Position numbers and translations under genes: made by a program. The notes beneath the pieces are model-generated. The model did no database searches. It had not been told where the DNA came from and was given only the letters and a program-made list of their open reading frames with translations. This document shows positions 8,229-16,950 of a DNA stretch of 64,000 nt, one piece after another; position 1 is the first letter of the stretch; every line of letters begins with the position of its first letter. The stretch comes from Vreelandella hamiltonii (GTDB taxonomy: Bacteria > Pseudomonadota > Gammaproteobacteria > Pseudomonadales > Halomonadaceae), in NCBI RefSeq assembly GCF_014651775.1, contig NZ_BMXN01000008.1, positions 62,001 to 126,000 on the forward strand, given 5' to 3'.

Positions 8229-9598
8229 CCGTCCTCACTCCGTTCAAACAGCTGGTACACCAACGCTGCGGGCTCTCTCTGGAAGGCATGGCAGAAGCGC
8301 GCCTGGAGCGTGCCATCGAACAGCTTTGCCACGCCCAATCCACCCAGGATCATGCAACGCTACTCGACAAGCTGGCCAAAGATGCAGCGCTGTTCGATCA
8401 GTTCATCAGCCAGCTCACCGTCAATGAAACTTACTTCTTCCGTGAGGTAGAAGCCCTGCAGTGGCTCGCCGATGAACACCTGCCCCGCCAGTTGGCCAAG
8501 CAGGGAGGGCCACTGCGGCTACTGAGTGCGGGATGCTCCTCGGGAGAAGAACCCTACAGCCTGGCCATGCTGTTGATGGAAACGTATGGCGAACGCGCCA
8601 AGTCACTGTTCCGCATCACCGGTGGCGACGTGGATCAACAGGTGCTGCACAAGGCCAGAGCCGGGATTTACAGCGGCATGGCATTTCGCGCGCTGCACCC
8701 CGCCCTCAAGGCCCGCTACTTCACTCCGGTGGGGCGCGCCCATCAACTGGTGCCCGCATTGACCGAATGGGTCAGGTTCTGCCCCTTCAACTTGCTCGCC
8801 ACGGACCACCCGGCGCTGGGCGGTCCTTTCGACGTGATCCTGTTCCGTAACGTATCGATCTATTTCGATGAAGCCACACGCCGAGACATACAGCAGCGCT
8901 TGAAGCCGCTGTTGGCGCCACAGGGCATACTGCTGTGTGGCGTCACGGAAACGCTGGGCAATGATCTGGGGGTTCTATCGCTGCAAGAAGAGCAAGGGGT
9001 GTTTTACTTTCAGCATGCGGCCCCCGAGCCCTCTCGCCCCCCTCTGCCCCTTCCTGCTGCCACCGTCACGGCACCCACCATGCTGGAAACAGCGCCATGG
9101 GAAGCCGTCGAGGTACGGCCTTTGCCTGAAGCGCCACCCGAGCCGTCGGCACCTCCACCGCCTATCCCGCGTGAGAAAGTGCTGAAGCAAGCACATGAAC
9201 TGCTCGACAACAATCACTTCGACGCGGCCCTTCAGCTCATCAGCCCACTCCTGGAGCAAGACCCATGGTGCGTGGATGCCTTGCTGCTTGCCGGGCTGGC
9301 GGTACGCTGGCTGCAACAACCACAGCAGGCCTACGAGTTCTTCAAACGGGCCGTCTACGTCGCCCCGGAGTGCTGGCCTGCGCACTTCTACCAGGCAGAG
9401 CTGCTGCGCCAGGGTGAACTGCCGGACAACCCCGTTCAGCGCCAGCGAGGCTATGCCGCCGTAGTACGCCTGCTGGAAACCACGCCACAGGCCAGTGGTG
9501 CACTGCAGGCCATCCAACCGCCGCTGCCCCCAGGAGATGCCTGTTTCCTGGCCAAGCGCTATCTGGATGAGCCGATCGCCATACAGGGAGTGGGCTAA
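8225..9598 (+). CDS. cheR: CheR-type receptor methyltransferase with C-terminal TPR region
   Basis: 457-residue SAM-dependent glutamate methyltransferase. The CheR N-terminal helical domain (about 1-75, with VNETYFFRE) is followed by the catalytic domain with the SAM-binding motif LLSAGCSSGEEPYSLAML (about 98-115) and DVILFRNVSIYFDE (canonical enzymes have CRNV at this spot). After a proline-rich linker (about 265-320) comes a TPR-like region (about 330-455: ALQLISPLLEQDPWCVDALLLAGLA and repeats). CheR-TPR fusion is the WspC architecture. The start overlaps cheB by 4 nt and the stop overlaps cheA by 1 nt (TAATG), indicating translational coupling. Confidence 0.92.
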   Translation: MTVLTPFKQLVHQRCGLSLEGMAEARLERAIEQLCHAQSTQDHATLLDKLAKDAALFDQFISQLTVNETYFFREVEALQWLADEHLPRQLAKQGGPLRLLSAGCSSGEEPYSLAMLLMETYGERAKSLFRITGGDVDQQVLHKARAGIYSGMAFRALHPALKARYFTPVGRAHQLVPALTEWVRFCPFNLLATDHPALGGPFDVILFRNVSIYFDEATRRDIQQRLKPLLAPQGILLCGVTETLGNDLGVLSLQEEQGVFYFQHAAPEPSRPPLPLPAATVTAPTMLETAPWEAVEVRPLPEAPPEPSAPPPPIPREKVLKQAHELLDNNHFDAALQLISPLLEQDPWCVDALLLAGLAVRWLQQPQQAYEFFKRAVYVAPECWPAHFYQAELLRQGELPDNPVQRQRGYAAVVRLLETTPQASGALQAIQPPLPPGDACFLAKRYLDEPIAIQGVG

Positions 9599-11778
9599 TG
9601 GCACTGGATATTCGTCGTTTCATACAGCGCTTCGTGGAAGAAGCCGCCGACCACCTGCCGCGCTTGCGTGAGGGGGTCCTTACCCTGGAACAAGACGCCA
9701 CCGGCAGCGCTGCTGGCACGGCCAGCAAGGAGCATATCAATGAGCTGTTTCGGTCGGCGCACACGCTCAAGGGCTCATCCCGAATGCTCAAGCTGGCGCC
9801 GATCACGGCGCTCGCCCATAGCATGGAAGAGCTACTGAGCGCTTTTCGCGAAGGCAGCACGCTACCTTCCGCCGCGTCCTTGGGGCTGTTGAATCAGGCC
9901 ATCGACGCTCTGGACGACTATGTCGGCCAATTGGCCCAAGGGGCAGCACCCGAGGCGCTGGCGGCCGCTGACCCCGCGCTGTGCCAGGCGCTGGAGTCGG
10001 CGGCGGGCTCGTTACCGGAAGCCCCTCTTTCTGACGCCCCACTTTCTGCTCCCCCGCTTTCTGACGCCTCCACCGGGCCCACGGCTGTGCCTTCCCCATC
10101 GTCCACGAAGGCGCCACCCGCCGCGCCATCATCGGCATCACCGGCATCAGCCTTGGCCTTGAGCGATACGGTGCGGGTTCGCCTCGACCGGCTGGACGAT
10201 GTGATTCGCCTGATGGGTGAAGTGCTGTCGGGCCATCACCACCTGCATGGTCTGGTCGAACAGGCGCGCCAGCTCGGCCTGTCGCTGCCCGCCCAGCATC
10301 AGGCCGAGTTTCACGATTTTCAGCGCGAGTTCAAAGACAGCGTGCTGAGCCACGACGCCCTGATGAGCGATCTTCATGACCGCGCCCTGCAAATGCGCAT
10401 GCTGCCACTGAGCGTCGTGTTCGACCCCTTGGCGCAGATGACACGTGAGTTGGCCCAGTCGCTGGGCAAGCAGGTGGACTGCCGTGTCCGTGGGAGCGAG
10501 ATCGAGCTGGATCGACAGATGATCGACCGTCTCTCCGACCCGCTGATTCATCTGCTGCGCAACGCTCTGGATCACGGTCTGGAGGCCCCGGCACAGCGTC
10601 AGGCGGCAGGTAAAGCCCCCAGAGGGCAGCTCACGCTGGAAGCATGGCAGGATGGCGGCTGGGTCGTGGTGGAGATGCGCGATGACGGCGCCGGTATCGA
10701 CCTGGCAGCCGTTCGCCAGAAAGCGTTATCCCGGCAGCTGCTCGATGAAGGCCAGCTGGCCTTGCTGAGCGAGCAGGAAACGCTGGAGCTGATCCTGCTG
10801 CCCGGCTTTTCCACCAAGAGCCTGATCACCGACTTTTCTGGCCGGGGCGTCGGCATGGACGTGGTCAAGCGCACGGTGGTGGATGAGCTGAGCGGCGACC
10901 TTCACCTCACCAGCTCGCCCGGCAAGGGCACGCACTTTTCGCTGCGCCTGCCCCTTTCATTGGCGCTGATGCGGGTGTTGCTGGTGGAAGTCAGCGGCGT
11001 GACGCTAGGCGTGACGGCCCCTCACGTGGCCGAACTGGTGGAGCGCTCTCCCGAGGAGTTCATCGACGCGGCGGGCCAGACCACGTTGATTCTACGCAAT
11101 GAGTTCGTACCTGTGGTCGCCCTGGCCACGTTGCTCGACCTGCCCGTCGTGCCACCTGCCGCAGACAAGGTTCTGCTGCTGGTGGTACATCAGCGTCAGC
11201 AGAAGCTGGCACTGATCATCGATGTGCTGGTGGACGAGCGAGACATGGTCATCAAGCCGCTGCCCAACCACCTGCGCTACCTGCCGCTGGTGTCGGGAAT
11301 GGTGTCGCTGGGGCGCAACACCTTGGCCAGCCTGCTGCATGTGCCTGCGCTGCTGGAGCGCTCTCGCCAGACAGGGCTGCGCCAGACGGCACCGATACCC
11401 ACGGATACACCACGTCACCGTATCCTGGTGGTCGATGACTCGCTGAACACCCGTGAAATCGAAAAGGACGTGCTGGAAGCCTGGGGGTATCAGGTCACCC
11501 TGGCCGAAAACGGGCGCGATGGCTTGAACAAGGCGCTGGCCGACTCCTTCGACGCAGTCTTGACGGACGTTGAAATGCCCGTCATGGACGGCTTTGCGCT
11601 GACTGCCAGTCTGCGCGAAAATGAGCTTTATCGTCACAAGCCGATCATCATCATCACGTCTCGCGAAAAAGAGGCCGACCGGCGGCGCGGAATCGAAGTG
11701 GGCGCTGATGCCTATATCGTCAAGGGCAGCTTTGACCAAAACAATTTAGTGGAAACCCTGCGAGCCCTGTTGGGCTAG
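9598..11778 (+). CDS. cheA: Hybrid CheA histidine kinase with C-terminal receiver
   Basis: 726-residue chemosensory kinase. Domains in order: N-terminal Hpt with phospho-acceptor H55 (RSAHTLKGSS); a long Ala/Pro/Ser-rich linker (about 115-185) where a P2 domain would sit; a dimerisation segment (VRLDRLDDVIRLMGEVL); an ATPase domain with N box HLLRNALDHGLE, DDGAGID and FSGRGVGMDVV; a CheW-like coupling domain (about 455-600); and a C-terminal receiver (about 607-726) with DD and phospho-acceptor D657 (LTDVEMPVMDG). A CheA-REC fusion without P2 is the WspE arrangement. It would phosphorylate CheB, its own receiver and the downstream regulators. Confidence 0.93.
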   Translation: MALDIRRFIQRFVEEAADHLPRLREGVLTLEQDATGSAAGTASKEHINELFRSAHTLKGSSRMLKLAPITALAHSMEELLSAFREGSTLPSAASLGLLNQAIDALDDYVGQLAQGAAPEALAAADPALCQALESAAGSLPEAPLSDAPLSAPPLSDASTGPTAVPSPSSTKAPPAAPSSASPASALALSDTVRVRLDRLDDVIRLMGEVLSGHHHLHGLVEQARQLGLSLPAQHQAEFHDFQREFKDSVLSHDALMSDLHDRALQMRMLPLSVVFDPLAQMTRELAQSLGKQVDCRVRGSEIELDRQMIDRLSDPLIHLLRNALDHGLEAPAQRQAAGKAPRGQLTLEAWQDGGWVVVEMRDDGAGIDLAAVRQKALSRQLLDEGQLALLSEQETLELILLPGFSTKSLITDFSGRGVGMDVVKRTVVDELSGDLHLTSSPGKGTHFSLRLPLSLALMRVLLVEVSGVTLGVTAPHVAELVERSPEEFIDAAGQTTLILRNEFVPVVALATLLDLPVVPPAADKVLLLVVHQRQQKLALIIDVLVDERDMVIKPLPNHLRYLPLVSGMVSLGRNTLASLLHVPALLERSRQTGLRQTAPIPTDTPRHRILVVDDSLNTREIEKDVLEAWGYQVTLAENGRDGLNKALADSFDAVLTDVEMPVMDGFALTASLRENELYRHKPIIIITSREKEADRRRGIEVGADAYIVKGSFDQNNLVETLRALLG

Positions 11779-11804
11779 GTTTCCCCACAAGACAGAGAGT
11801 GATC

Positions 11805-12161
11805 ATGCGAATACTGGTCGTAGACGACGACCCACTAGCTGGGGAAATGACCGCTGCACTGCTGGAGTTTCAAGGCCATGAGACGGTGCTGGCCGAGGAC
11901 GCCATGGAGGCCATTCGTCAGTTGGAAGCGCATGAGGACGTGGCACTGATCGTCAGCGACATGCACATGCCGCTGGTGAGCGGCGTCGAGCTCCTGGACA
12001 TGCTTCGCGAGCAGCAGGTGGACCTGCCGTTCATCCTGCTCACCGGCGATACTCCGACGGCAGCCCTGATGCAGACACCTGGCCTGAGCGCCTGTCTGCA
12101 GAAGGACGCCGAGCTAGAGACGACGCTAGGGCAGGCCGTTGCCCAGGCCTTCAACAGGTAG
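11805..12161 (+). CDS. Single-domain response regulator
   Basis: Stand-alone receiver domain of 118 residues starting MRILVVDDD. It has an acidic cluster D7-D9, phospho-acceptor D52 (IVSDMHMPLVSG), a threonine switch (LLTGD) and a final lysine in QKDAE. There is no output domain. An alternative GTG start at 11799 lies 6 nt upstream; the ATG at 11805 is preferred because GAGAG sits at normal spacing. It lies between the CheA-REC kinase and the Hpt-containing diguanylate cyclase, so it could be a phosphate sink, a competitor or a shuttle. The canonical Wsp cluster has no such gene. Confidence 0.88.
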   Translation: MRILVVDDDPLAGEMTAALLEFQGHETVLAEDAMEAIRQLEAHEDVALIVSDMHMPLVSGVELLDMLREQQVDLPFILLTGDTPTAALMQTPGLSACLQKDAELETTLGQAVAQAFNR

Positions 12162-12165
12162 CCCA

Positions 12166-13845
12166 ATGTCTTCTTCGCTGCACGACAAGCTCAACCAGTT
12201 GCGCCAACGGTTCATTGCCCAGCTGCCTGGCCGCCTTCAGCAAACCGCCGAACAGTGGCAGCAAAGCCGCATCTCGGCAGAAGCGGAAGCACGCCTGGCC
12301 CCCGAGCTGCACCGTTTCTTCCATAGTTTGAAAGGGACCGGGCGTTCACTGGGGTTCGAGCGTATTGCGGTACTGGCCGACCAGGGTGAAGCCGCACTCA
12401 GCGAGGCGTCACCGCAGGAAGAGCTGATCGTCCAGATACTCGAACAGCTGGCCGAAGAGCAGCAGCGTTTGCAGTCACTGCCGGGGCAGCAGCGAGCGCT
12501 GGCCGCGCAGCAGAGCGTGGAGTTCTCGCCGACGCCAGCGCAAACCCGCAGCAAACGCCAACGGCTGATTTACCTGTGCGACGACGAACCTGACCAGGTC
12601 AGTCAACTGCTGCATCATTTGCGCTGCTTCGGCCACGAAGTGGTGCACTTCGAGACGACCGATGCGTTCTTCAACGCCGTGATCACGCGTCGTCCGGATG
12701 CCATCATCATGGATGTGCAGTTTCCCCAGGGCCACACGGCTGGCACGGAAACGCTCACCAGCTTGAACAAGCTCACCGGCGAACGGCTACCCTCCATCGT
12801 GCTGTCGGCTCATGGCGATTTTCTGTCGCGTCTGAGCGCCGTGCGCGCCGGTTGCAACGGCTATTTCACCAAGCCCGTGAAGCCCCTTGACCTGATGCTG
12901 GCCGTGGACGAGCTGACCACCCCCACCGAAGACGAGCCGCTACGTGTCATGGTGGTAGACGACGAGCCGGAGGTTGCCGCGTATCATGCGCTGCTGCTGG
13001 AAGAAGCGGGCATGGTGGTGCAACAGGTGAACCACCCCGCCGACGCACTGAGCGCGCTCGAACGCTTCAGCCCCGACCTGCTGCTGGTGGATGTCTATAT
13101 GCCGGTGTGCTCCGGTGAAGAGCTGGCCAACATCATCCGCCAGCAGCCCGAGTACGTCGGCCTGCCGATCATCTATCTCTCCAGCGAGACCGACAGCCAG
13201 AAACAGCTGTCCGCCATGACGGCTGGCGTCGAGGCGTTCATCACCAAGCCCGTGGTGCCCGACGAGCTTGTCTCGGCGGTGAAACTGCGCGCCGAACGCC
13301 TGCGGCTGCTACGCTCTCTGATGACCCGGGACAGCATGACCGGCCTCTACAACCACAGCACCACCACCGAGATGATCAGCAAGGCACTGGCTCAGGCTTA
13401 CCGAGAAAAGACCCAGCATGCCATGGCCATGATCGACATCGATCACTTCAAGGCGGTCAACGATACCCACGGCCATCTGGCGGGGGACCAAGTCATCATC
13501 ACCCTGGCACGGCTGCTGAAAACACGCTTGCGCATGTCGGACATCATTGGCCGTTATGGCGGCGAGGAGTTCGTGGTACTGCTCAAAGGGGTCGACGACC
13601 AGCGGGCAGGAGAACTGATCGACGAGCTGCGCCGTGACTTCGAACAGGTGGACTTTCACGCGGGTGGCAAACGCTTCCGCTGCACTTTCAGCGCAGGCAT
13701 CAGCAGCTTCCCCGAACACCCTTCTACCGAATCGTTGCGCCTCAGCGCCGACCAGGCGCTGTACCGTGCCAAGCACCAAGGGCGCAACCAGGTGGTCATC
13801 AGCACGGAGCAGGATCATGACGGATTCGCGCCCCGCGGGGCATGA
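12166..13845 (+). CDS. Hpt-REC-REC-GGDEF diguanylate cyclase
   Basis: 559-residue output protein of the cluster that makes cyclic di-GMP from GTP. Domain order: Hpt-like helical domain (about 1-110) with H53 in HSLKGTG; receiver 1 (about 133-250) with DDE and D183 in IIMDVQFPQ; receiver 2 (about 259-375) with VVDDEPE and D309 in LLVDVYMP; GGDEF domain (about 390-550) with active-site GGEEF (465-469). The inhibitory I-site RMSD (456-459) lies five residues upstream. All catalytic and phospho-acceptor positions look intact. The ATG at 12166 starts 4 nt after the previous stop. Canonical WspR has only one receiver and no Hpt. Confidence 0.92.
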   Translation: MSSSLHDKLNQLRQRFIAQLPGRLQQTAEQWQQSRISAEAEARLAPELHRFFHSLKGTGRSLGFERIAVLADQGEAALSEASPQEELIVQILEQLAEEQQRLQSLPGQQRALAAQQSVEFSPTPAQTRSKRQRLIYLCDDEPDQVSQLLHHLRCFGHEVVHFETTDAFFNAVITRRPDAIIMDVQFPQGHTAGTETLTSLNKLTGERLPSIVLSAHGDFLSRLSAVRAGCNGYFTKPVKPLDLMLAVDELTTPTEDEPLRVMVVDDEPEVAAYHALLLEEAGMVVQQVNHPADALSALERFSPDLLLVDVYMPVCSGEELANIIRQQPEYVGLPIIYLSSETDSQKQLSAMTAGVEAFITKPVVPDELVSAVKLRAERLRLLRSLMTRDSMTGLYNHSTTTEMISKALAQAYREKTQHAMAMIDIDHFKAVNDTHGHLAGDQVIITLARLLKTRLRMSDIIGRYGGEEFVVLLKGVDDQRAGELIDELRRDFEQVDFHAGGKRFRCTFSAGISSFPEHPSTESLRLSADQALYRAKHQGRNQVVISTEQDHDGFAPRGA

Positions 13846-14353
13846 CGAAGCAAGCATATCCCTTGAAGATGCCATCCATGCCGAGGATGGCGGTATCGTC
13901 GATGTGGAAGAGCCCTGCCAGCAGGTGGTGCTGTTCACGCTGTCCGGCCAACCCTATGCGTTGCCGGGTACGGCCGTGACGGAGATCCTCAAAGGCGACA
14001 CGCCGGTCTATTTCGTGCCTGGCCTGCCCTCCTCTACCGAAGGCGTCATTCATCTGCGTGGCACCATCGAGTCGCTGGTTCGGCTACAGCCGCTCCTGGG
14101 GCTGACCGAGAGCAACGCCGAAGGCATGCTGCTGATGGTACGCAGTGCAGGAATACGCACCGCCGTGCGTATCGACCAGTTGAACGACGTGTGCGACTTG
14201 CCCCTCAGCGCCTTCAAAGCGCCCCCCGAAACGCTGCCTGACGCACTGCGCCCTTTCGTCAGCGCGCTTTGGCAGCCCGAAGATGCCCGTGTGGCCACGG
14301 CCCTGCTCGACCCCGATGCCCTGCTGAAAGCCTACCAGCAGGGGCTGGGCTGA
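13817..14353 (+). CDS. cheW: CheW-type coupling protein
   Basis: 178-residue adaptor linking receptor and CheA. The first 35 residues are acidic and poorly conserved. A CheW fold follows: QQVVLFTLSGQPYALPGTAVTEILKGD, then VIHLRGTIESLVRLQPLLGL in place of the usual N-x-R-G-x-x-x-P-V-x-x-L motif, and VRSAGIRTAVRIDQLNDV. The start at 13817 lies inside the 3' end of the diguanylate cyclase gene (29-nt overlap) and is supported by a GGAG. It corresponds to WspB or WspD. Confidence 0.87.
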   Translation: MTDSRPAGHDEASISLEDAIHAEDGGIVDVEEPCQQVVLFTLSGQPYALPGTAVTEILKGDTPVYFVPGLPSSTEGVIHLRGTIESLVRLQPLLGLTESNAEGMLLMVRSAGIRTAVRIDQLNDVCDLPLSAFKAPPETLPDALRPFVSALWQPEDARVATALLDPDALLKAYQQGLG

Positions 14354-14356
14354 GCC

Positions 14357-14755
14357 GTGAACAGCGAGCAAACAGGCCACGATGGCACTCGAACCGTGAC
14401 CTGCGTGGTCTTTCAGGCAGGCGGTTATCAGGTGGCCATCGACGCGCGCTATGTTCAGCGCATCGATAGCCACTGTTGTCAGCCGCGCCACGCCAATGCC
14501 GACATGCTGTTATTCCAGCTTGCCAGCTCCCCAAGCCGCTGGCTGACCCTGCGCGACGCCGCAGGCCCATGGCAACTGGGCATTGGCTCGGAGAGTCGGC
14601 TGGCACGCCTGCCGGTCGTCCAGCTGCATCCACTGCCCGCGCTGGTGGCGGCCCGCACGCGCATGCCCGCGCTGTGCGGGCTGATGCTGGAACAGCAACG
14701 TCTGACCTTGCTGCTGGATGGCCAACGGCTGTCGCCGTCAGTGCTCCAGCCATAG
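14357..14755 (+). CDS. Small, diverged CheW-like protein
   Basis: 132-residue protein from a GTG start 3 nt after the cheW stop. The first 35 residues (TVTCVVFQAGGYQVAIDARYVQRI) read as the opening beta-strands of a CheW fold, and LMLEQQRLTLLLDGQRL fits its late strands. The R-G motif that contacts CheA is not visible. By position it is the second coupling protein (WspB/WspD slot), possibly degenerate. The 3' end overlaps the convergent moeA by 18 nt. The CheW assignment is inference from position and weak pattern. Confidence 0.6.
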   Translation: MNSEQTGHDGTRTVTCVVFQAGGYQVAIDARYVQRIDSHCCQPRHANADMLLFQLASSPSRWLTLRDAAGPWQLGIGSESRLARLPVVQLHPLPALVAARTRMPALCGLMLEQQRLTLLLDGQRLSPSVLQP

Positions 14756-15970
14756 GCAGCGCACGGCCTCCCCTGGGGCTATCTGCTGGTGAGCATCGAT
14801 GACGGCCAGCGCATCGGCCTCGATACACGAGGAGAGCACCGCCGAGTTCTGGTCTTCAAACGCCACCGCCTCGATTCCCTGAACGCCAAAGCGCAGCGCC
14901 ACGCGCATGTAGTGTTGCCGTGGCCCTGTCTCGGTGGTGAACTGCGCCTTCGCGGTGATCTCTGGCAGTGACGCAAGCGCAGGGCACCCCGACAACGCTC
15001 CCATCAGCGGGCGTAAAAAGAGCCAGGCGCCGACGAACCCCGACACCGGGTTGCCCGGCAGGCCGACAAAGCGCGCCTCGCGCCCTGCCTCGGCCGGCAG
15101 GCGTCCCAGCGCCAGCGGCTTGCCGGGGCGGATGGCCAGCTTCCACATATCCAGCTGCCCCAGCGACTCCAGCGCTGCCTTGACGTGATCCTCTTCCCCC
15201 ACGCTGACACCACCGGTGCTGACCACCACATCGGCCACGGCGGCTGCCTGTTCGAGAATCTCGACGGTGCGGGCATAGTCGTCGGGAACGCTGACCCGCT
15301 GCACTACCTCGGCACCAAAGCGCTCCAGCAAACGCGTCAGCATCGGGCGATTGGAGTTATAGAGCTGGCCAGGCTGCAAGGGCGTGCCCGGGTCGACGAT
15401 CTCGTCGCCGGTGCAGAGCAGCGCCACCCGGGGACGACGGCGCACGCTGACCTCGGTCACCCCTTGCCCCGCCAAGTGCCCTAGCGCAGCCGCTTCCAGG
15501 CGCTGCCCCGCCTTGAGCAGCACGTCTCCACGCTGCACGTCACGCCCCTTGAGCCTGACGTTGTCACCCGCGGGTACGTCATGGGGAATCACCGCGTGGC
15601 CGTCGTCCAGGGTGACGCGCTCTTGCATGACCACGCAATCCGCGCCTGCCGGGATCTGGCCCCCGGTAAAGATCCGCGCGCAGCTGCCTTCTGCCAGCGG
15701 TTGGGCCAGGCTTCCGGCAGCAATCCGCTGACTGACCGGCAGCCGCTTGCCCGCGTCGCTGGCGCGCAGCGCGTAACCATCCATGGCGCTGTTATCGAAG
15801 GGCGGCACGTCCAGCGTTGCCATCACCGGCTCGGCCAGCACCCGACCCGCCGCCTCTTCAAGCGGCACCTGCTCGGCGGTCAGCGGTACCAGCCCCGCCA
15901 GTAGCGCATCGAGAGCGGCGCTGATGGGTTGCAGTGGCGGTGGCTGATGTTCTGCGCGTTGCTCAGCCAT
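14738..15970 (-). CDS. moeA: Molybdopterin molybdenumtransferase MoeA (copy 1)
   Basis: 410-residue enzyme that inserts molybdate into adenylated molybdopterin, the last common step of Mo-cofactor synthesis. Visible motifs: PPFDNSAMDGYALRA in the N-terminal domain, GGQIPAGADCVVMQE, the MogA/MoeA-type VVVSTGGVSVGEEDHVK, and GLPGNPVSGFVGAWLF. The ATG at 15970 is chosen over a longer frame to 16165 because it removes a non-conserved leader and overlaps moaB by 8 nt. A second moeA lies at 27074-28327, across the formate dehydrogenase operon. Confidence 0.93.
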   Translation of the reverse strand: MAEQRAEHQPPPLQPISAALDALLAGLVPLTAEQVPLEEAAGRVLAEPVMATLDVPPFDNSAMDGYALRASDAGKRLPVSQRIAAGSLAQPLAEGSCARIFTGGQIPAGADCVVMQERVTLDDGHAVIPHDVPAGDNVRLKGRDVQRGDVLLKAGQRLEAAALGHLAGQGVTEVSVRRRPRVALLCTGDEIVDPGTPLQPGQLYNSNRPMLTRLLERFGAEVVQRVSVPDDYARTVEILEQAAAVADVVVSTGGVSVGEEDHVKAALESLGQLDMWKLAIRPGKPLALGRLPAEAGREARFVGLPGNPVSGFVGAWLFLRPLMGALSGCPALASLPEITAKAQFTTETGPRQHYMRVALRFGVQGIEAVAFEDQNSAVLSSCIEADALAVIDAHQQIAPGEAVRCLWLEH

Positions 15971-16481
15971 GCTGCCCCCGGCCGGGAATGACCAGGTTGG
16001 CAAAGTTGCAGGGCTTATGGCGGCTATCCAGCTGCTCGGCCAGAATGCTGTCCCACCCGGTGCGGCAGGCACCGGTGGAGCCCGGCAGACAAAACACCAC
16101 CGTGGCGTTGGCAAAACCGCCCAGGGCGCGGCTTTGAATGGTTGAGCTGCCGATTTCGTCGCCACTCAGCTGGCGAAAGCGCTCGCCGAATCCCTCGATG
16201 CGCTTGTCCAACAGCACCGAGACCGCTTCTGGAGTGGAGTCACGACCGGTGAAGCCGGTGCCACCGGTGGTCAGCACCACCTGCACGCCGGGGTCGGCGA
16301 TCCACTGGGCCACTACGGCACGAATCTGGTACACGTCGTCCGGCACGATACACTTGTCGGCCAGCGTATGCCCGGCCTCGGTCAGCCGCTGAACCAGCGA
16401 CTGACCCGAGCGGTCGGTCTCTTCGGTGCGGGTGTCCGAGACGGTGAGCACCGCAATATTCAGGGCTTCCATGGCATCCAT
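15963..16481 (-). CDS. moaB: MoaB/MogA-type molybdopterin adenylyltransferase
   Basis: 172-residue protein with the MoCF-family fold. It has NIAVLTVSDTRT at the start, VVLTTGGTGFTGRDSTPEAV as the nucleotide/pterin loop, and VFCLPGSTGACRTGWDSILAEQLD near the end. Length and sequence fit MoaB (E. coli about 170 residues). It likely adenylates molybdopterin before MoeA acts. The start at 16481 follows the DUF1244 gene by 5 nt and the stop overlaps moeA, so the three genes form one unit. Confidence 0.9.
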   Translation of the reverse strand: MDAMEALNIAVLTVSDTRTEETDRSGQSLVQRLTEAGHTLADKCIVPDDVYQIRAVVAQWIADPGVQVVLTTGGTGFTGRDSTPEAVSVLLDKRIEGFGERFRQLSGDEIGSSTIQSRALGGFANATVVFCLPGSTGACRTGWDSILAEQLDSRHKPCNFANLVIPGRGQHG

Positions 16482-16486
16482 TGGCG

Positions 16487-16849
16487 CTACTCCTTTGGCT
16501 CGTTCTGTGAAGGGGACTCGTTCTGTGAAGGGGCTTTCTTGCGCGCCTGGCGAGCGTCGAGTGCCGCCAACTGCTCCGGGGTGGCCTCGCCCTGGTGGTT
16601 GGCTTTCCATTCACTGTAGGGCATGCCATAGACATACTCGCGGGCAGCGTCCATTTCCAGAGGCGTGCCGCGCTCATCGGCTGCGCTGACCAGCCACTTG
16701 GAGAGACAGTTACGGCAGAAGTCCGCCAGAATCATCAGGTCGATGTTCTGCACGTCCTTGTTGTCATCCAGGTGCTTGAGCAAGCGACGAAATGCAGCGG
16801 CTTCCAGCTCCGTGCGGGTTGCGGTATCCAGTTCATCGAACGTAGCCAT
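16487..16849 (-). CDS. DUF1244 family protein
   Basis: 120-residue soluble protein. The first 90 residues (LEAAAFRRLLKHLDDNKDVQNIDLM, ILADFCRNCLSKWL, YGMPYSEWK) match the small DUF1244 family, whose members are single helical domains with a conserved F-C-R-N-C-L motif. The last 25 residues are charged and low in complexity, with a repeated PSQNE (near-identical repeats in the DNA at 16501-16536). The role is unknown. It is the first gene of a unit with moaB and moeA, but a link to cofactor synthesis is unproven. Confidence 0.8.
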   Translation of the reverse strand: MATFDELDTATRTELEAAAFRRLLKHLDDNKDVQNIDLMILADFCRNCLSKWLVSAADERGTPLEMDAAREYVYGMPYSEWKANHQGEATPEQLAALDARQARKKAPSQNESPSQNEPKE

Positions 16850-16890
16850 GCGGATTCCTTTTTCAAAACAGGGTTGATATGCAGCATAAC

Positions 16891-16916
16891 AAAAGACACC
16901 GCCCGAGGGCGGTGTC
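16891..16916 (-). terminator. Rho-independent terminator of the formate dehydrogenase operon
   Basis: Perfect 9-bp GC-rich stem (16895-16903 with 16908-16916) with a 4-nt loop. Read on the minus strand it is followed by TTTTG. It lies 35 nt after the fdh gamma-subunit stop and separates that operon from the DUF1244-moaB-moeA unit. Confidence 0.8.
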
Positions 16917-16950
16917 ATGGGGCGTTCTCTTGCCATGACAGGCAGAGGTG

